Source: Campanula takesimana
Lineage: Eukaryota > Streptophyta > Magnoliopsida > Asterales > Campanulaceae
Assembly (NCBI GenBank): GCA_026119855.1
Contig: JAOWBW010001634.1
Coordinates: 173,552-237,551 of the forward strand
DNA: 64,000 nt
Direction: 5' to 3'
In this document: piece by piece, positions 12,486 to 24,600 of the stretch
Layout of the letters: every line of letters begins with the position of its first letter
How positions within the stretch are numbered: position 1 is the stretch's first letter
Notes under the pieces: generated by a model
The model's database searches: none
Seen by the model: the letters and a program-made list of their open reading frames with translations, nothing else
What the model was told of the DNA's origin: nothing
Made by a program: the position numbers and the translations under genes

Positions 12486-14071
12486 ATGGCTTCTTCATCC
12501 GGCAATCCATCTCCGATCTTGGGCCATGCGAATGGTTCCTTTTGCCCTAGCTTTGTGGCGCCGCCAAGTTCCCAAAACCCTAATCTGCATGCGGCTCCTA
12601 AACCTAACCCTAATCCCGATTCTATTCATCCGATTTCCCCATCTACTTCGAAATCTTTTTCCTCCTTGTTTAAGGAATCTCCCAATTACATTCCTAATCC
12701 GTCCATGTCGCTTGTTCCTATGTCGACTCATAAAGGAGAACCGGCTTTGAAATTCTCTACGGAGATGATAAAATCCTTGGCTCAACCTTTTAAATTCACC
12801 CTTGTTGGCAAGTTCTCTCATGGTCGTCCTAACATGGAGACAACTTGACAATACTTCCTGAAGTTTGGTTTAAAAGCAGATTTCTCGTTAGGTCATGTTG
12901 ATTCTAAGCACATCCTGATTCGTTTGATGCATGAGGGAGATTTTAATCGTTTGTGGGCAAAAGAACAATGGTTTCTTGGCAGATTTCCAATGCGTTTGTT
13001 TCGTTGGTCTCCTTCTTGGCACCCGGAGAAAGAGTCTTCTCTAGTTCCTGTATGGGTGGGTCTCCCAGGGTTGCCTATTCATATGTTTAACAAAGTTTGT
13101 TTGTACTCCATTGCGCAGATCTTTGGAGAACCTCTTGCTATTGATCAAGCAACGGCGAACTTATCTCGCCCTAGTGTGGCTAAGGTCCTTGTTCAAGTTG
13201 ATCTTCTTAAAAAACTGCCATCTAGGGTTTTCATTGATTGTGGCGATGATTTTTCAAGTTTCTATCAAACTTTGGAATTTGAAAATCTTCCCCAATACTG
13301 TAAACATTGTTACAAGCTTGGTCATGATGTGTCAAATTGTTTCTTTCTTCACCCAAAGGACAAGGTTACACAAGGAAAAGTGGCTGATGTAAACCCTACG
13401 GATCCAAAGAAAGATAAAGGGAAGAATGTCCCTATCTATGTGGAAAAGAAAAATCCCTCGGAGAAGACGGAGAATCATGCAAAATCTGGTACAAACCCTA
13501 ATTCTAATGGTGGCCCCGTGATTCAAAAACAACACTTACAGCCTCTTCCTACTGGTACGTTTAATACGAGCTCTCCTAATAATCATGTTGCTGGTACATC
13601 TTTGGCTTCAAAGCCCCCTTCCCCCATGGTTCAAAAACTGTTTTTTCTAATATTATTAATAGTGGATTCAGTTTTCTTCATAAGCGTGGTGCTCCTTTTG
13701 TATCTCCAAACTCTTTAAAAGTTTCTAGTGTTTTGGACTCAAGTAAAAACGGTGTTGTTGTTGAAGAAGTTTTCCTTGATTCTCAATCGGGACAGGATAA
13801 AAGCCCCAAGATTAATGTTGTTGATGGTTCTATTGATCTTGAGGATGAAACTTCAGATTTGGTTCCTAATGACCAAAATGATACAGATTTCAATGATAAT
13901 AAGCAAGATTCTGATTTTGAGGTTATTCTTACAAAAAGTGTGGTTCATCGGGACCTTAGTGGCAGCCTCATGGGGGATTTAAATCTTTCTCCAAGGGCAC
14001 CAAGAAGTGCACCAATTGCAGATTCTGAGCTTGATGGTTGGGGAATTTCCCCTAAGGATGTCTCGGCATAA
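12486..14071 (+). pseudogene. LINE L3 ORF1 (DUF4283 and CCHC knuckle), broken
   Basis: Predicted RNA-binding ORF1 protein of an L1-type element. The start is the first ATG after the UTR (MASSSGNPSP). A Pro/Ser/Asn-rich N terminus leads into a DUF4283-like domain (TLVGKFSHGRPNME at ~12800; PVWVGLPGLPIH at ~13050) and a CCHC knuckle YCKHCYKLGHDVSNC starting near 13296. The C-terminal tail ends with the motif LNLSPRAP (~13985), conserved in other copies. An in-frame TGA sits at 12846-12848, and one base appears lost near 13640, moving the tail to another frame. Confidence 0.9.
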
Positions 14072-14106
14072 AAGCCCCTCTTCTTTTGATATATTTCTAT
14101 TTTCTT

Positions 14107-17100
14107 ATGGCTAGTATTATTAGTTGGAATGTTAGAGGAATGGGTAATGCTCCTTCTATTCGTCGTATTAAACGTCTTATAAGATCTCATAATGTTTCGA
14201 TTATTGCCTTGTATGAGCCAATGTTAGATGGTGTTATGGTTTCTCATTATATGAGACAACTCCGGTGTATTGGTGGTATCTCTAATGTCAAAAGCAGCAT
14301 ATGGATTTTCTGGAAGCATGGGATTGATTGCGAAATCTTGGATAATGGTGATCAAGCAATAACTATTAGAGTCTCTCATGTTCTTTGGCCTAATCGGGTT
14401 AATGTAACTTTTGTGTATGCTAGTTGTTGCAAGTATCAGCGAAGGGTCCTTTGGGATTATCTTATTGATCGTAGTTCTATTAATGAACCGTGGCTTGTTG
14501 TGGGTGATTTTAATTCTATTTTGGATCAATGTGACAAGATAGGTGGCCGCCCCGTAACAGAAGCAAAAGTGGCTGAATTTTCAGACATGGTGCAGATTTT
14601 TAATCTCATTGATGGTGGATTTATTGGTAATGGTTTTACTTGGCTGAACAAAAGAGAAGGAAATGCAACTATTTTACAGCGGCTTGATAGAGCATTCTAC
14701 AATTCAGAATGGTTAAATGGGTTTCATAGCACTTCTATCACTCACCTCAATAGAACGTGCTCGGATCACTCTCCTCTTCTTCTTTCTATCACTCTCTCGG
14801 CTATAGTTAAGAAAGGTGCTTTCAGATTTCTCAATGTTTGGTTGAAGCATAAAGCTTTTATTCCCCTTGTGGAATCTTCTTGGGCCGAATATATGGATGG
14901 GAGACCCATGGTCAAGTTTGCTAAAAAGTTGAATAGGTTGAAGCATCGTATTCAAATCAGGAATAAAGAGGTGTTTGGGCGAATTGATCAACAAGTTAAA
15001 CAAGCGGAGGATGATGTTACAGCAAAAGAGTTAGCCTTTGATCACGATCCTTCTGAGGAGAATAGGGCTGCTTTACACTTGGCTCAAGCTCATTTACTTC
15101 ATCGCTTAAAGATTGAGGAAGAATTTTGGACGCAAAAAGCTAACTTAGCTTGGCCAAAAGATGGCGATCGTAATACTAAATTTTTTCATTCTTATGTGAA
15201 GAAAAAAGAGATTAAAGCTTCATATCCACCGTATTCAAGATAGAAATGGTGTTTGGTTGGAAGAGTTGTCCGAGATTCAAAATGAGGCTATTCGCTTCTT
15301 CTCAGACCAATTATCGGGAGATCATGGTTGTTCTTCTCAACATCTTCTAGATCATATTCCTAGAATTCTGAATGACGTTGATAATGAAATTCTTACTGCT
15401 GCTCCTACTCTTGAAGAGATTCGTGAAGCGGTTTTCTCAATGTCTGGAGCTAGTGCGGCTGGACCTGATGGTTTTAGTGGTGAATTCTATCATAAGTGCT
15501 GGGATTTTATTAAAAATGATCTTTTTAGAGCTGTTTTGGAATTCTTTGCGGGCTTTCGAATGCCTAGGGGATGGACTAGTACAACTATTGTCCTTCTCCC
15601 TAAGGTAGCTGCTCCCCATTCTTTTTCTGATTGGAGGCCGATTAGCCTATGTAACTTCTCTAATAAGATCATAACGAAGCTTTTGAATGGCCGTCTTGCT
15701 TCAATTCTGCCTCAAATCATTTCTCCTCAACAAAGTGGCTTTCTTAAAGGTCGTCTCATTCATGAGAACGTGTTACTTGCGCAAGAACTTATGCATTCTA
15801 TCAACCGGAGAGTCTTTGGGGGGAACATCGCTTTGAAGCTTGATATGGCCAAGGCGTATGATCGTCTATCATGGTTTGCGTTGATAAAGGTAATGCGACA
15901 TTTTGGCTTTTCCGAAATTTGGATTGATATGATTTTTAGATGCATCTCGGACTGTTGGTTCTCTGTTCTTATTAATGGGGAAGCGGTGGGGTATTTTCCT
16001 TCGGCAAGAGGGCTTCGCCAAGGTGATCCTATATCTCCATCTTTATTCATTATTGCTGCTGAAAAATTTTGAGTCGTGGCCTTAATGCTCTTCATGAGAA
16101 CCATCATCACATCATTTATCATTCTGGTGCTATTCATGCTCCTTTTATATCTCATCTTTCATACGCGGATGATGTTATAATTTTTTTCAATGGTAGCAAG
16201 ATTTCAATTGATATGCATATGCTCTTTCTGAATTCTTATCAAGAATTTTCAGGGCAATTGGTTAGTGTGGCTAAATCTTGCTTTATTTTGGGTAGAAGAG
16301 ATATGGACAAAGCAGATTTAGTGGCTGAGTGGACGGGATTTCAGCACAAACATCTTCCCATTATTTATCTTGGGTGCCCTTTGTATTCAGGGAGGAAAAC
16401 TCAAGCTCTTTTTATTCCGATTCTTAGAAAGATGGAGGAGAGACTTGAAACGTGGCAAGGAAAGATTTTGTCTATGGGGGCTAAGGTGATACTTATTAAA
16501 TCTTGTTTTCAAGCCATTCCTATTTACTATTTATCTCTTCTTGAACCTCCTAAAGGTACTATCAATGCTATGACTCGACTTATTTCTAACTTTATCTGGA
16601 GTAATGCGGATGGAGAGAAAAGGTGTCATTGGGTATCTAAAAAGGAATTCTATTGGCCTACTCAGGAAGGTGGTTTGGGTTTTAGAAAATTTGAAGACAT
16701 GTCCCTAGCTTTTGCAATGAAATTATGGTGGCGCTTTCGATGTGGGAACTCTTTATGGTCTCAGTTCTTATTAGAAAAGTATTGTAATACTCATCTTATG
16801 GATGCTACTTCTCGAGTGGGCTGCTCTCACATTTGGAAAAGGATGATCGCTACAAAGGATTTGGTTGAGGATAATTTGTTTTGGGGTATTAAGGCTGGAA
16901 GTATCTCGGTCCAAGAACACTGGTTGGCTAAGTATCTTGTTCTTCTAAATGAAGCTCATGTCCCGATCTCGTCATTGTTTATTGATAAAGTTCTTCAAGT
17001 AGATCATGTTCGACAATCTTATGGGCAGCAAGTTATCAACTTAATGCAAGCGAGGTTTATATCTATTGAAGATGGGCCGGACATTCCTTTTTGGACTCCT

Positions 17101-18225
17101 ACTACGGGTAAGTTCTCTATTTCCTCTGCTTGGAAAGTTTGCCGCCTTGCTCGTCCGTCTAGCATGGTTTTTGCTAGTTGTTGGCATACTCATATTCCCC
17201 TCAAAGTATCGGTTTTTATGTGGAAAGCTTTGAAAAATGCTTTGCCTACGGATGATTCTATTCAAAGGCGAGGTATTCATATTGCTTCCCAATGTGATTA
17301 CTGCACTTTTCGTTCTCTTGAAACCTTATCCCATATTATTTTGCATGGTGATGTTGCCTTGAACATATGGCAGTTTTTTGGGAATATGATTGGGATTCGG
17401 GTCTATGGTACTTCCCTTTCTCAATGGTTAATGTCGTGGAGTTATAATCTTCCTTTAAGAGCTTCGGGTGGTATCAAATGGCTATGTGCAATCTTACCTA
17501 GTCTCATTTGCTGGAATCTTTGGAAGGCGCATAATAAATCCAGATTTAAGGGTATTAAGATGAATGTCAACGACATTATTCTTCAGGTTCAAAATCAGGT
17601 TCAGGATATTGTTAAGGCATGCAATATTTCTTTTCCATGTGGTCCGTTTGATTCGTATGTGATGGAGTTTTTCAAAATTTCAGTGGTTGATCATGTGATT
17701 AAGCCTATTCGTCTTGTTTTTTGGGCAGCCCCTACCAATGGTCAAATTAAATTAAATACCGATGGTGTGTCTAGAAACAATCCGGGTATTGCATCAGGAG
17801 GATGTATTTTTCGAGATAGCAAGGGTAATATGGTTTTCGGTTTTTGCAAATTCTATGGTGTTGCTTCGAATATAATGGCTGAAGTAAGAGTGGCTTTGGA
17901 TGGGATTCGTTTTGCTATTGAGCGTGGTTATCATTCTTTGTGGGTTGAGATGGATTCAGAAGTGCTGGTGCGTATTTTACATAATTCTTGTCTAGTTCCT
18001 TGGGAAATTTGGCATTACATTCAGGAAATTCAACGTATGATGCTGCTCCTTCAAATTCGAGTTACTCATATTTTGAGGGAGGGTAATCAGGTAGCGGATG
18101 GTTTAGCTAATCATGCTGCAGATCACAGGGCTGATTTTGAGTTTTTTTCTAGCAGTGAGCTTCCTCTTCTCTGTTTGAGGTCTTATCTAAATGATAAGGC
18201 TTCGACCCCTTATATTAGGCGTTAG
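14107..18225 (+). pseudogene. LINE L3 ORF2: endonuclease, reverse transcriptase, RNase H; two frameshifts
   Basis: ORF2 of about 1370 codons, starting at MASIISWNVRG, 35 bp after ORF1 ends. Domains in order: apurinic-type endonuclease (14107 to ~14790; VVGDFNSI, final SDHSPLLL), reverse transcriptase (KLDMAKAYDRLSW ~15840, GLRQGDPISPSLF ~16010, YADD 16162-16173), zf-RVT (~17100-17340) and C-terminal RNase H (LNTDGVSRNNPG ~17755, VEMDSEVLVRI ~17945, REGNQVADGLAN ~18080). It is broken by a 1-base indel near 15215 and a small indel in an A-run at ~16065. All catalytic motifs are otherwise present. In family terms this enzyme nicks the target and copies its own RNA there. Confidence 0.93.
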
Positions 18226-18244
18226 TTTTCCCCTCCCTTTTGTA

Positions 18245-18378
18245 GAGGATCTTATGGCTTGTATAATTCCTCCCCCGTAGCTTTTTTTTCCGGTGGTTAA
18301 GGCCGTCATGTCCCCCACCTTGTTCTGTACCTTTTCTTATTCTTTTAATAAAATCTAGGGAGTACCGTCTCCTTTCGC

Positions 18379-18410
<32 letters not shown>
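18245..18410 (+). other. LINE L3 3'-UTR hairpin module and poly(A)
   Basis: HP1 18245-18272 (GAGGA..TTAT with ATAAttCCTC), HP2 18292-18319 (GGTGG/CCACC) and HP3 18358-18373 (GGAG-TACCGT-CTCC). The HP3 stem differs on both sides from that of L1, L4, L7 and L8, yet pairing is kept. AATAAAA lies just before HP3 and the poly(A) runs 18380-18410. Confidence 0.72.
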
Positions 18411-18415
<5 letters not shown>

Positions 18416-18424
18416 TCTTAAGGT
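18411..18424. repeat. Right target-site duplication of LINE L3
   Basis: Exact copy of the 14 bp at 12290-12303. Copia A2 gag resumes here in register. Confidence 0.96.
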
Positions 18425-18517
18425 TTCACCGGGGAGTTGAGAGAAATTATTGAATCTCTTTTGTACTTCATATCTCTTGTTTTCTTTGCAAACATTGTCT
18501 TCTTCAATATGCTCTTC

Positions 18518-18534
18518 AATAGCATCCCATAATT
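18518..18534. repeat. Left target-site duplication of LINE L4
   Basis: AATAGCATCCCATAATT (17 bp) recurs at 19808-19824 after the L4 A-tail. The first one or two A's could belong to the tail. Confidence 0.94.
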
Positions 18535-18537
18535 ATA

Positions 18538-19552
18538 AGTCCAGTTTTTTCGGCTATTTGGCATAAGCATCTTCCCCCTAAATTCTCCATTCTTCTTTGG
18601 AGAATTTTACATAACCGCCTACGGATGATGCTCTTCAACGCCAGGGTATTCATATAGTTTCTAGATGTGGCTTTTGTTCCTCCCCGGCTTTCAAATCAAT
18701 GAATCATGTTTTTGTTTATGGAGAGATTGCTCAATTTCTTTGGGCATATTTTGGTCACCTTTGTGGCGTGTCGATTTGCATGGATTCCTTCCGTGCTCTC
18801 CTTTACTCTTGGTGGTTCAAGCGCCCAAAAAATGGTAGCCATCTCCACAAATGGATCACTTTCATCCTTCCTGGAGTTATCACTTGGCATATATGGTTTC
18901 AAAGGAACAAATGGGTCTTTGAAGGCATTAGTATTAATGGACAAGCCCTCATCTCTTCTATCATATATCAGGTTATGACTATTTCTTCTTCTTTCCATCC
19001 TCCCCACCATGTTTCGGATTTTGATGGCCATATTCATCGTGCTTTCCATTTATCTAGTGCTGCTTCGAAACCTCATATTTTTAAAGTGGTTAAATGGCTA
19101 AAACCATGCTTTGGTTATTTTAAACTTAATACTGATGGTGCGTCTAAGGGTAATCCGGGTGAAGCTTTGGGTGGTGGTATTATTAGGAACTCTAAGGGAG
19201 ATCTGATTTTTGCCTTCGGTAATTATTATGGTTATCGTACCAACATGTGGGCGGACTCTAAGGCAGCGCTTGATGGGCTGCGTTTTGCTCTGTCTTTTGG
19301 TATAACTCATGTTTGGTTGGAGCTAGATTCTGAAGTGCTTGTGAAGATTATCACTAACCGTATCAAATTCCTTGGGAGATATTCTACATAACCCAGCAGA
19401 TTTTTCACATTTTGGATCATATGCATGTCCCAGTCTCACACATATATCGTGAAGGTAACAAGATGGCTGATTGTTTGGCTAATGTTGTTGTTGATTCGAA
19501 GACAAATCAGATTTGGATCAACCCTTCCCATCTCCCTCATGCTAGCCGTTGA
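18538..19552 (+). pseudogene. LINE L4 ORF2 C-terminal fragment (zf-RVT and RNase H)
   Basis: The fragment shows a Cys-rich segment (VSRCGFCSSP, ~18660), then MNHVFVYGEIAQFLW and an RNase H domain with LNTDGASKGNPG (~19125), WLELDSEVLVKI (~19315) and YREGNKMADCLAN (~19450). It has frame changes near 18640 and 19380 and no start, so it is a dead 5'-truncated copy. Confidence 0.88.
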
Positions 19553-19669
19553 GCATTCAGACTTGATAGAGCGGGCATTCCTTATATTCGGACTACTTAG
19601 TTTCTTTTATGGCAACATCTTTGTTCTTTTTGCTTGTTTGCCTGGCTAGTACCCCTCCCCTTTATTGTA

Positions 19670-19807
19670 GAGGATTTTACGTTTTGTGTAAAGCCTCCCC
19701 CTAGTCCTATTTTTTGGTGGTTGAGGTTGTCATGTCCCCCACCTCGTTTGTATTTACATTTTTCTATTAATAAAATCTAGGGAGGTACCGTCCTCTTTTC
19801 GTAAAAA
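19670..19807 (+). other. LINE L4 3'-UTR hairpin module
   Basis: HP1 19670-19697 (GAGGATTTTAC with GTAAAGCCTC), HP2 19716-19743 (GGTGG/CCACC), HP3 19780-19797 (GGGAGG-TACCGT-CCTCTT), then a short A-tail at 19803-19807. Confidence 0.7.
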
Positions 19808-19824
19808 AATAGCATCCCATAATT
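19808..19824. repeat. Right target-site duplication of LINE L4
   Basis: Exact copy of 18518-18534; copia A2 gag resumes after it. Confidence 0.94.
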
Positions 19825-20219
19825 CATTGGCGGTAGCACAATGCATGACTTGTTGTTTCATAGCCGTGCTTAGAGTGCTGAAGAGAATGTTTCTTGCTTT
19901 CCCATCATTTTAAACTCTTCTAATTCTTCTTCAGTCCATTCTTCCTTTGGTTTCAGAACTGCTGGTTGAGCAGCGTTGGTGCGCGGATTTGGATTCGCTT
20001 TCATTGGGATCTAAGGTCCATAAACCACAGTGTCATGGAGCCTTTCATCGATTGAGCTGAGATGGGTCAAGATGCTGAATTTCCATACGTCAAAATGATC
20101 TTCATCAAAGATTGGAACGTGAGTGTAGTTTGCAGTTGCCATAGGTTGGGAGTTTGCCATTTTGAATCGGCACCCAAGCTGTTAAGCTTGAAAAACAAAA
20201 ACGTTTTATAAAGGTGTTT

Positions 20220-20231
20220 CCTCTGATACCA
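20220..20231 (-). other. Primer binding site of copia A2
   Basis: On the minus strand TGGTATCAGAGG, one mismatch in the last base from the initiator tRNA-Met complement seen in A1. It sits two bases from the LTR end. Confidence 0.85.
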
Positions 20232-20233
20232 CT

Positions 20234-21619
20234 TGTTGGTCCCAAAGGGAGGGTATAAAAATAGCTAGAGGGGGGTGAATAGCTGTTTTGAAATTCTTTT
20301 CGTACCCTTGATAAACTCAATTGCAAATGCGCACTTTATCAAATAAGCGTTATGAAATGCGCCTAAGTGAGTGAGTGAAATGCACAGCGGAATTTAGTTA
20401 AGTAAATAAGCGCAAAGTATGATAAAAGTGGAGCACACACACTCTAAGTATTTTGGCTCAAAGTGAGTGAAAGATGGAACTAAGGCAAATGATATAACAA
20501 ACACAACACAATTCAATCCAATCAATCTACAATGATTAAACAAGCAAATAGTGAGATAAGATATAAACTTGAAAGTAAATGACAATAAGTAATTATGCGC
20601 TATTTGGAGAGGTTCGATCGGGAAATGATCTACGTCCTCTACCAAGATGGTTAGTATTGGATTTCTAATGGAGATCTTATAATATGAGTGAGTGTTTACA
20701 AATTACAACGTTTGAGCTTTACACTAACTCAAGATCTATCTATGAAAGAACAAATCCTAGACAAAACCGGTGTATCTCTTAAAGAAAGATTTAAGTGATC
20801 AAACTTAAAGAGGTGCGTGTGTGTTCTTAGTATCAAGACTCTTTAGATCTATGAGATTGAGAGCACAAGAAAACTAAAGTGTTTTTGCTTGAGGATCTGG
20901 GCTAAGTATGTATGAAGATGTTCTTGAGAAATCTGGGATTTTAATGAGCAATCTTCAAATCTTCAACAAATGATTGAGAGAGAAATTCAGAGCAATCTTA
21001 GCAACTTCAAATGGTTGAAGTTATGGGGTATTTATAGTAGAGCCCCAAAAACTAGCCGTTGGAAATCCCTTGTGGATAAGATCAAAGGACAGATGTGCTG
21101 GAGCTCATTGAGTGGAGCACGTGTCCTTTTATAGCCGTTAGACACATAACACAAATATGACCGTTGTGGACAGGTGTCCTCAAATCTGAGTGCACACGTG
21201 TTATTTATCCATCGTTAGATCTATGGCATAGTTTGAATCTCTTCAAGTCTGCATATCTTCAATAAATCACCAAGTGTTGAATTAACATCCATGAGGTGCG
21301 TTGAGCCAAGGAGGTGCATATCATGCGCGCGCTACAGGGGTCGCATAGGCGTGTGAGTAAGAGGCGCATAGCGTAGGCGCGGCGCGTAGGTGCGGAGCGT
21401 AGGCACATAGCTTCACTCAAATCTGTGATTTTCTTGAAACTTGATATTCTTGCCCTATTCCTAAGTCTATTCTATTCAAATGGACTATCTAAAAAATGAA
21501 GTATAAATACTTCTGATATGTGAGTCTAAAGTCCATGAAATAAAACTTAGGTGATTGATCAATCAAATCTAATCAATCCTATACATTGAATACTGAGATA
21601 TAAGTGGGCATACCCAACA
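20234..21619 (-). repeat. 5' LTR of copia A2 (1386 bp)
   Basis: Bounded by TGTTGG at 20234 and CCAACA at 21619, and collinear with the A1 LTR. The GCGC-rich patch (~21290-21410) differs in sequence from that of A1 but lies in the same place. The outer edge meets the satellite directly. Confidence 0.9.
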
Positions 21620-24600
21620 GCTTACATCATATTTGGACTGCTGGGAAATTTTACTTAAAAGGAAAGGGCTTACGTCATATTTGGACTGCCGGGGAACATG
21701 AATGGGCTTATGTCACATTTGGACTGCCGGGAAATTTTGACTTGACCTCTTTGGCCAAAGTTTGGATTTGGTCAACACTACTCTACGGGATGGTTGACTA
21801 ATAGAATGGGCTTATGTCATATTTGGACTATCGGGCAATTTTAACTTGACCTTTCTGGTCAAAGTTTGGATTTTGTCAACACTAATCTACGGGAAGGTTA
21901 TTTGGACTGTCGAGAAATTTTTGATTTAAAAGGATTGGACTTACGTCACATTCGGACTAACGGGAAATTTTTGATTTAAAATGAATGGGCTTACGTCACA
22001 TTTGGACTGCCGGGAAATTTTGACTTGACCTCTTTGGTCAAAACTAGGACTTGGTCAACACTACTCTACGGGATGGTTTACTAAGAGAATGGGCTTACGT
22101 CACATTTGGACTGTCGGTAAATTTTACTTAAAAGGAATGGGCTTACGTCACATTTAGACTGCCGGGCAATTTTTGACTTGACCTTTCTGGTCAAAATTAG
22201 GACTTGGTCAACACTACTTTACGGGATGGTTGACTTAGAGAATGGGCTTACGTCATATTTGGACTGCCGGGAAATTTCACTTAAAAAGAATGGGCTTACG
22301 TCACATTTGGACAGCTGGGAAATTTTGACATGACCTCTTTGGTCAAAGTTTGGACTTGGTCAACACTACTCTACGGGATGGTTGACTAAGAGAATGGGCT
22401 TACGTCACATTTGGACTGCCGGGCAATTTTAGCTTGACCTTTCTGGTCAAAGTTTTGATTTGGTCAACACTACTCTACGGGAAGGTTGACTAAAAGAATG
22501 GGCTTACATCACATTTGGACTGCCGGAAAACTTTAACTTAAAAGGAATGGGCTTACGTCAAATTTGGACTGCCGGGAAATTTTTGATTTAAAAAAAATGG
22601 GCTTACGTCACATTTGGACTGCCGGGCAATTTTTGATTTAAAAGGAATGGGCTTACATCACATTTGGACTGTCGGGAAATTTTCACTTGACCTCTTTGGT
22701 CAAAACTAGGAATTGGTCAACACTACTCTACGGGATGGTTGACTAAGAGAATGGGCTTACGTCACATTTGGACAGCCAGGAAATTTTACTTAAAAGGAAT
22801 AAGCTTACGTCACATTTGGACTGCCGGGCAATTTTTGACTTGACCTTTCTCGTCAAAGTTAGGACTTAGTCAACACTACTCTACGGGATGGTTGACTAAG
22901 AGAATGGGCTTACGTCATATTTGGATTGCCGGGAAATTTTACTTAAAAGGAATGGGCTTACGTCACATTTTGACTGCCGGGGAACATTTGATTTGAAAGG
23001 AATGGGCTTACGTCACATTTGGACTGCCTGGAAATTTTGACTTGATCTCTTTGGTTAAAGTTTAGACTTGGTCAACACTACTCTACGGGATGGTTGACTA
23101 AAAGAATGGGCTTACATCACATTTGGACTACTGGGCAATTTTAACTTGACCTTTTTAGTCGAAGTTTTGATTTGGTCAACACTACTCTACGGGAAGGTTG
23201 ACTAAAAGAATGGACTTACGTCATATTTGGACTGCCGGAAAACTTTAACTTAAAAGGAATGGGCTTACGTCACATTTGGACTGCCGGAAAATTTTTGATT
23301 TAAAAAAATTAGCTTACGTCACATTTGGACTGTCGGGCAATTTTTGATTTAAAAGGAATGGGCTTACTTCACATTTGGACTGCCGGGAAATTTTGACTTG
23401 ACCTCTTTGGTCAAAACTAGGAATTGGTCAACACTACTCTACGGGATGGTTGACTAAGAGAATGGGCTTACGTCACATTTGGACTGCCGGGAAATTTTAC
23501 TTAAAAGGAATACGCTTACGCGTCACATTTGGAATGCCGGGCAATTTTTTACTTGACCTTTCTGGTCAAAGTTAGGACTTGGTCAACACTACGCTACGGG
23601 ATGATTGACTAAGAGAATGGGCTTACATCATATTTGGACTACCGGGAAATTTTATTTAAAAGGAATGGGCTTACGTCACATTTGGACTGCCGGGGAACAT
23701 TTGATTTGAAAGGAATGGGCTTACGTCACATTTGGACTGCCAGGAAATTTTGACTTGACCTCTTTGGTCAAAGTTTGGACTTGGTCAACACTACTCTACG
23801 GGATAGTTGACTAACAGAATGGGCTTACGTCACATTTGGACTGCCGGGCAATTTTAACTTGACCTTTCTGGTCAAAGTTTGGATTTGGTCAACATTACTC
23901 TACGGGAAGGTTGACTAAAAGAATGGGCTTACATCACATTTGGACTGTCGGGCAATTTTTGACTTGACCTTTCTGTTCAAAGTTAGGACTTGGTCAACAC
24001 TACCCTACGGGATGGTTGACTAAGAGAATGGGCTTACGTCATATTTGGAGTGCCGGGAAATTTTACTTAAAAGGAATGGGCTTACGTCATATTTGGACTG
24101 CCGGGGAACATTTGATTTGAAATGAATGGGCTTACATCACATTTGGACTGCCGGGATATTTTGACTTGACCTCTTTGGTCAAAGTTTGGACTTGGTCAAC
24201 ACTACTCTACAGGATGGTTGACTAAGAGAATGGGCTTACGTCATATTTGGACTGCCGGGCAATTTTAACTTGACCTTTCTGGTCAAAGTTTGGATTTGGT
24301 CAATGCTACTCTGCGGGATGGTTGACTTAAAGAATGGGCTTACGTCACATTTGGACTGCCGGGAAACTTTAACTTAAAAAGAATGGGCTTACGTCACATT
24401 TGGACTGCCGGGCAATTTTAAGTTGACCTTTCTGGTCAAAGTTTGGATTTGGTCAACACTACTCTGCGGGATGGTTGACTAAAAGAATGGGCTTACGTCA
24501 TATTTGGACTACCGGGAAACTTTAAATTAAAAGGAATTAGCTTACGTCACATTTGGACTGCCGGGCAATTTTAACTTGACCTTTCTGGTCAAAGTTTGGA

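Larger units (their letters stand above)
12304..18410 (+). mobile_element. LINE L3, full length (~6.1 kb)
   Basis: A full-length L1-type LINE with 5' UTR, ORF1, ORF2, 3' UTR and a ~31-base poly(A), flanked by an exact 14-bp target-site duplication. It interrupts gag of copia A2. It is the most complete LINE in the window, with four or five inactivating changes in total. Confidence 0.96.
18535..19807 (+). mobile_element. LINE L4, 5'-truncated (1.27 kb)
   Basis: A plus-strand LINE beginning inside the zf-RVT region of ORF2 and ending in a short A-tail, flanked by a 17-bp target-site duplication in copia A2 gag. Its insertion point is only about 94 bp from that of L3 when both insertions are removed. 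Confidence 0.94.
18411..20160 (-). pseudogene. Copia A2 gag N-terminal part, split by LINE L4
   Basis: The gag start ATG is at 20160, with the same N terminus as A1 (MANS-PMATANYTHVP). Gag runs left to the L4 insertion at 19824, resumes at 18534 and continues to the L3 insertion at 18411. A stop replaces a Tyr codon near 20010 (GP*IPM, against GPYIPM in A1) and the frame changes near 19910. Removing both LINEs leaves sequence collinear with A1 3080-3532. Confidence 0.87.
8756..21619 (-). mobile_element. Copia element A2, split by LINEs L3 and L4
   Basis: A second minus-strand copy of the A1 family. From right to left: 5' LTR 20234-21619, priming site, gag start at 20160, LINE L4 inside gag, LINE L3 inside gag, rest of gag, protease, integrase, and the integrase-RT linker down to ~8756, where LINE L2 begins. 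Removing L3 and L4 at their TSDs rejoins gag. Reverse transcriptase and the 3' LTR are not present. The 5' LTR abuts the satellite at 21620. Confidence 0.9.

Noticed and set aside
12495..12851. 118-residue Arg-rich ORF on the minus strand
   Set aside because: It is the antisense of LINE L3 ORF1; the plus strand carries the conserved protein.
21604..21801. 65-residue ORF at the start of the satellite
   Set aside because: It is composed of satellite units (repeating HIWTAG-type residues) and has no family match that I know.
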